Shown in pieces: positions 14,526-16,014 of a stretch of 16,014 nucleotides of DNA; the stretch's first letter is position 1, and every line of letters begins with the position of its first letter. The position numbers and the translations under genes are program-made. Under the pieces are notes generated by a model. That model was not told where the DNA came from. It saw only the letters and a program-made list of their open reading frames with translations, and searched no databases. Source of the DNA: Arcicella sp038230735 (GTDB taxonomy: Bacteria > Bacteroidota > Bacteroidia > Cytophagales > Spirosomataceae); the NCBI GenBank assembly GCA_038230735.1, contig JBBRMR010000097.1:1-16014 (forward strand), given 5' to 3'.

Positions 14526-14906
14526 ATGACATCAATTATCTCAAAATCTATCGCTTGTACCTTGATATTTGTTTTAAGTACCACACGTATTAATAGTAAA
14601 AATGTATCCTTTATTACACCTAAAGAATACATATTAGGTTGCTGGTTTCAACCTCATACTGCATTTATACAAATGAAATTTAGACGAGATGGACAATTTG
14701 AATTTAATGATTATAATAACATTCTTGATAAAGAAGAGGTATTGAGAGGGCATTACAGTATTACTGGAACAATGCTAACACTATTTTATAATGATAGACC
14801 TAAACAAAATTTTAGATACTACAAAGGCTCTAAAGGCGATACAAACTACTATATTAAGAATGGAGGGTACTATTTGGTTAAAAGTGGTGCTACTTGTGAC
14901 TGGTAA
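14526..14906 (+). CDS. Small, probably exported lipocalin-like protein
   Basis: The 126-residue protein begins with a signal-peptide-like stretch: Lys7 precedes SIACTLIFVLSTT, with a likely cleavage near residue 24. The remainder (GCWFQPHTAFIQMKFRRDG, then LRGHYSITGTMLTLFYNDRP) resembles lipocalin-like or DUF5640-type small beta-barrel domains. In these a 'G.W' start is followed by 'F..dG.f' and 'Y.i.g..L.l' strands. Such proteins are usually periplasmic or lipid-anchored and of unknown ligand. A Cys at 39 lies too far from the N-terminus for a standard lipobox. It stands alone on its strand. ATG 14526 is preceded by another ATG at 14516 in a different frame. The domain identity is tentative. 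Confidence 0.6.
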   Translation: MTSIISKSIACTLIFVLSTTRINSKNVSFITPKEYILGCWFQPHTAFIQMKFRRDGQFEFNDYNNILDKEEVLRGHYSITGTMLTLFYNDRPKQNFRYYKGSKGDTNYYIKNGGYYLVKSGATCDW

Positions 14907-15047
14907 AAGGTAAAGTATATTCTCAAACCCACTTTGTATATTCAATTTCATTAAAATATATTCTCTTTATAAATGGTAGCATAACAAAGGGAAATAAGTC
15001 TTGTAGCTTTCCGTTACGTATCAAATAATCTTTTTACTTACCATTTT

Positions 15048-15896
15048 ATGGATGTACGTATGGCAACAACAAATTCTGAAAATACTATTACACAAATAAA
15101 CTCCAATGTCTTTTTTAAGGAATTTACATTCAGTAAAAACGACTTCAAAGAACTAAACACGAATCAAAAATTAGAGTTTGCGGATAATGTCGTTTGGTTA
15201 GATGATTTGTTTTTTATTTATCAAATAAAAGAGCGAGAACCTAATGCGAAAAATGACGTAAAATGGTTTGAAAATAAAATACTAAAAAAAGCGGTAAAGC
15301 AAATAAAGTCAACATTAATGTATATTGCTATCTACCCAGAAATTGTTATTGAAAATGCAAAAGGACATAAATTGAACATAACAGAAGCTAAAAAATGTCC
15401 TGACCCCAAAAAGATAATTATATACACACCACTTGATGATTTTTCTGAATCGCAAAGACACTTGAAATTTTATGAGAGTTCTGGGGTGGGTTTAATCCAT
15501 CTTTTTCATTCAGAGGATTATCATTGGATTTGTAGTTTCTTAATAACACCAGCAGAAATTAAAGAATATTTAGACTTTAGAGAAGATTTATTTCTTTTTA
15601 ACAAAGAACTGAGTAATGCTCTACCTGAACAATATTTCTTAGGACATTTTTTAGAAACATTAGATGCTGACCATTTTAACCTTGATTATATTGATAATCT
15701 AAAAAATCACCAAACAGATGTTAACGAGTTCGATATTTCTAAAATAATTGAAGATTTCAATAAAAATATAAAATTAATAAATTACCAGACAGAATATTAT
15801 CCTATCATCGCAGAAATTGCAAAAATGAACCGTTCGGAACTGTCTGAATTTAAGAAACGGCTATTACTATCATTGGTTGCAACTAAAGAAAAGTAA
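15048..15896 (+). CDS. Protein of unknown function with a possible PD-(D/E)XK-like N-terminal motif
   Basis: I do not recognise the 282-residue protein. Near the N-terminus, EFADNVVWLDDLFFIYQIKERE (split at residues 43-64) has a pattern seen in restriction-like nucleases: an acidic residue (D46 or D52/D53), a hydrophobic beta-strand, then QxK in place of ExK (Q59, K61). It is followed by the helix VKWFENKILKKAVKQIKSTL. The rest is mixed alpha/beta (VGLIHLFHSEDYHWICSFLITPAE) with a helical C-terminus. There is no signal peptide or membrane segment. ATG 15060 is an alternative start. TAGCTTTC at 15004-15011 is a one-mismatch -7 element. Its neighbours are defence-type genes, so a nuclease or defence role is possible but weakly supported. 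Confidence 0.6.
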   Translation: MDVRMATTNSENTITQINSNVFFKEFTFSKNDFKELNTNQKLEFADNVVWLDDLFFIYQIKEREPNAKNDVKWFENKILKKAVKQIKSTLMYIAIYPEIVIENAKGHKLNITEAKKCPDPKKIIIYTPLDDFSESQRHLKFYESSGVGLIHLFHSEDYHWICSFLITPAEIKEYLDFREDLFLFNKELSNALPEQYFLGHFLETLDADHFNLDYIDNLKNHQTDVNEFDISKIIEDFNKNIKLINYQTEYYPIIAEIAKMNRSELSEFKKRLLLSLVATKEK

Positions 15897-15904
15897 AAAA
15901 TTTC

Positions 15905-15990
15905 CCACGACTTCCGTAGAATTTTTCGAGTCGGATAAAATCACGTTTAAACGATTCTCAACGGCTTAATTTTATCTTTAACAGCCTATC
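15905..15990. repeat. Dispersed repeat copy C at the right edge of the cargo
   Basis: CCACGACTTCCGTA (15905-15918), 30 diverged bases, then AAACGATTCTCA (15949-15960): the same order, spacing and orientation as copy A, exactly 9900 bases away. Beyond it the next 30 bases align with copy B (6475-6505). On the minus strand a frame entering from the window edge (16014-15958) reads DEELLFDLDRLLKIKLSR and stops within the repeat, so a leftward gene may end here. It is too short to assign. The copy starts eight bases after the stop of the gene at 15048-15896. Confidence 0.5.
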
Positions 15991-16014
15991 TAAGTCAAAA
16001 AGTAACTCTTCATC

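Overview
The window looks like part of a mobilizable, low-GC plasmid (or plasmid-like element) from the Bacteroidota. A Cytophagales or Flavobacteriia host is plausible, but this is inferred and not searched. The support is AT-rich sequence, genes without Shine-Dalgarno leaders, several matches to the Bacteroidota -7 promoter element TAnnTTTG just upstream of starts, and family content (iteron Rep_3 initiator, MobC-type protein, DUF7149/Eco57I-like type IIG enzyme).

Layout. At 1-211 is the N-terminal part of a MobC-like relaxosome protein reading leftward out of the window. Beside it is a 600-base non-coding stretch with four hairpins, one of which (408-460) is a good oriT candidate. A rightward three-gene operon follows (808-2742): a basic protein with a possible helix-turn-helix, a divergent ParA-type ATPase, and a coiled-coil protein with one membrane segment. 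Its position suggests DNA transfer rather than partition. From 2743 to 4461 is a textbook replication module: DnaA-box-like sites, a very AT-rich unwinding region, seven 19-bp iterons, an inverted half-iteron operator, and the Rep initiator. Convergent to it is a partition cassette (4480-5561: small ribbon-helix-helix-like adaptor plus type Ib ParA). Upstream of parA lies an array of direct and inverted copies of TACTTGTAATACTAT, the likely centromere.

The cargo runs from about 6000 to 15950. Its two edges carry the same composite sequence (CCACGACTTCCGTA, 30 bases, AAACGATTCTCA) in the same orientation, exactly 9900 bp apart, with a half copy at 6463. Inside are, on the minus strand, a Schlafen/AlbA_2-domain protein, an Rpn-type PD-(D/E)XK nuclease, a 1225-residue single-chain restriction-methylation enzyme, and an unusual ATPase. 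The ATPase combines a zinc finger, two membrane segments, a coiled coil and a RadA-like RecA core that stops at the KNRFG-like position. On the plus strand are a small probably secreted lipocalin-like protein and a 282-residue protein with a possible nuclease motif.

An almost identical 33-bp palindrome-rich sequence lies upstream of both the restriction enzyme and the membrane ATPase. This suggests co-regulation or an inserted single-gene cassette. Taken together, the cargo reads as a plasmid-borne defence or genome-maintenance island. The membrane-tethered RadA-like protein and its palindromes are the least conventional part. No tRNA, rRNA, CRISPR array or intact IS element was seen.
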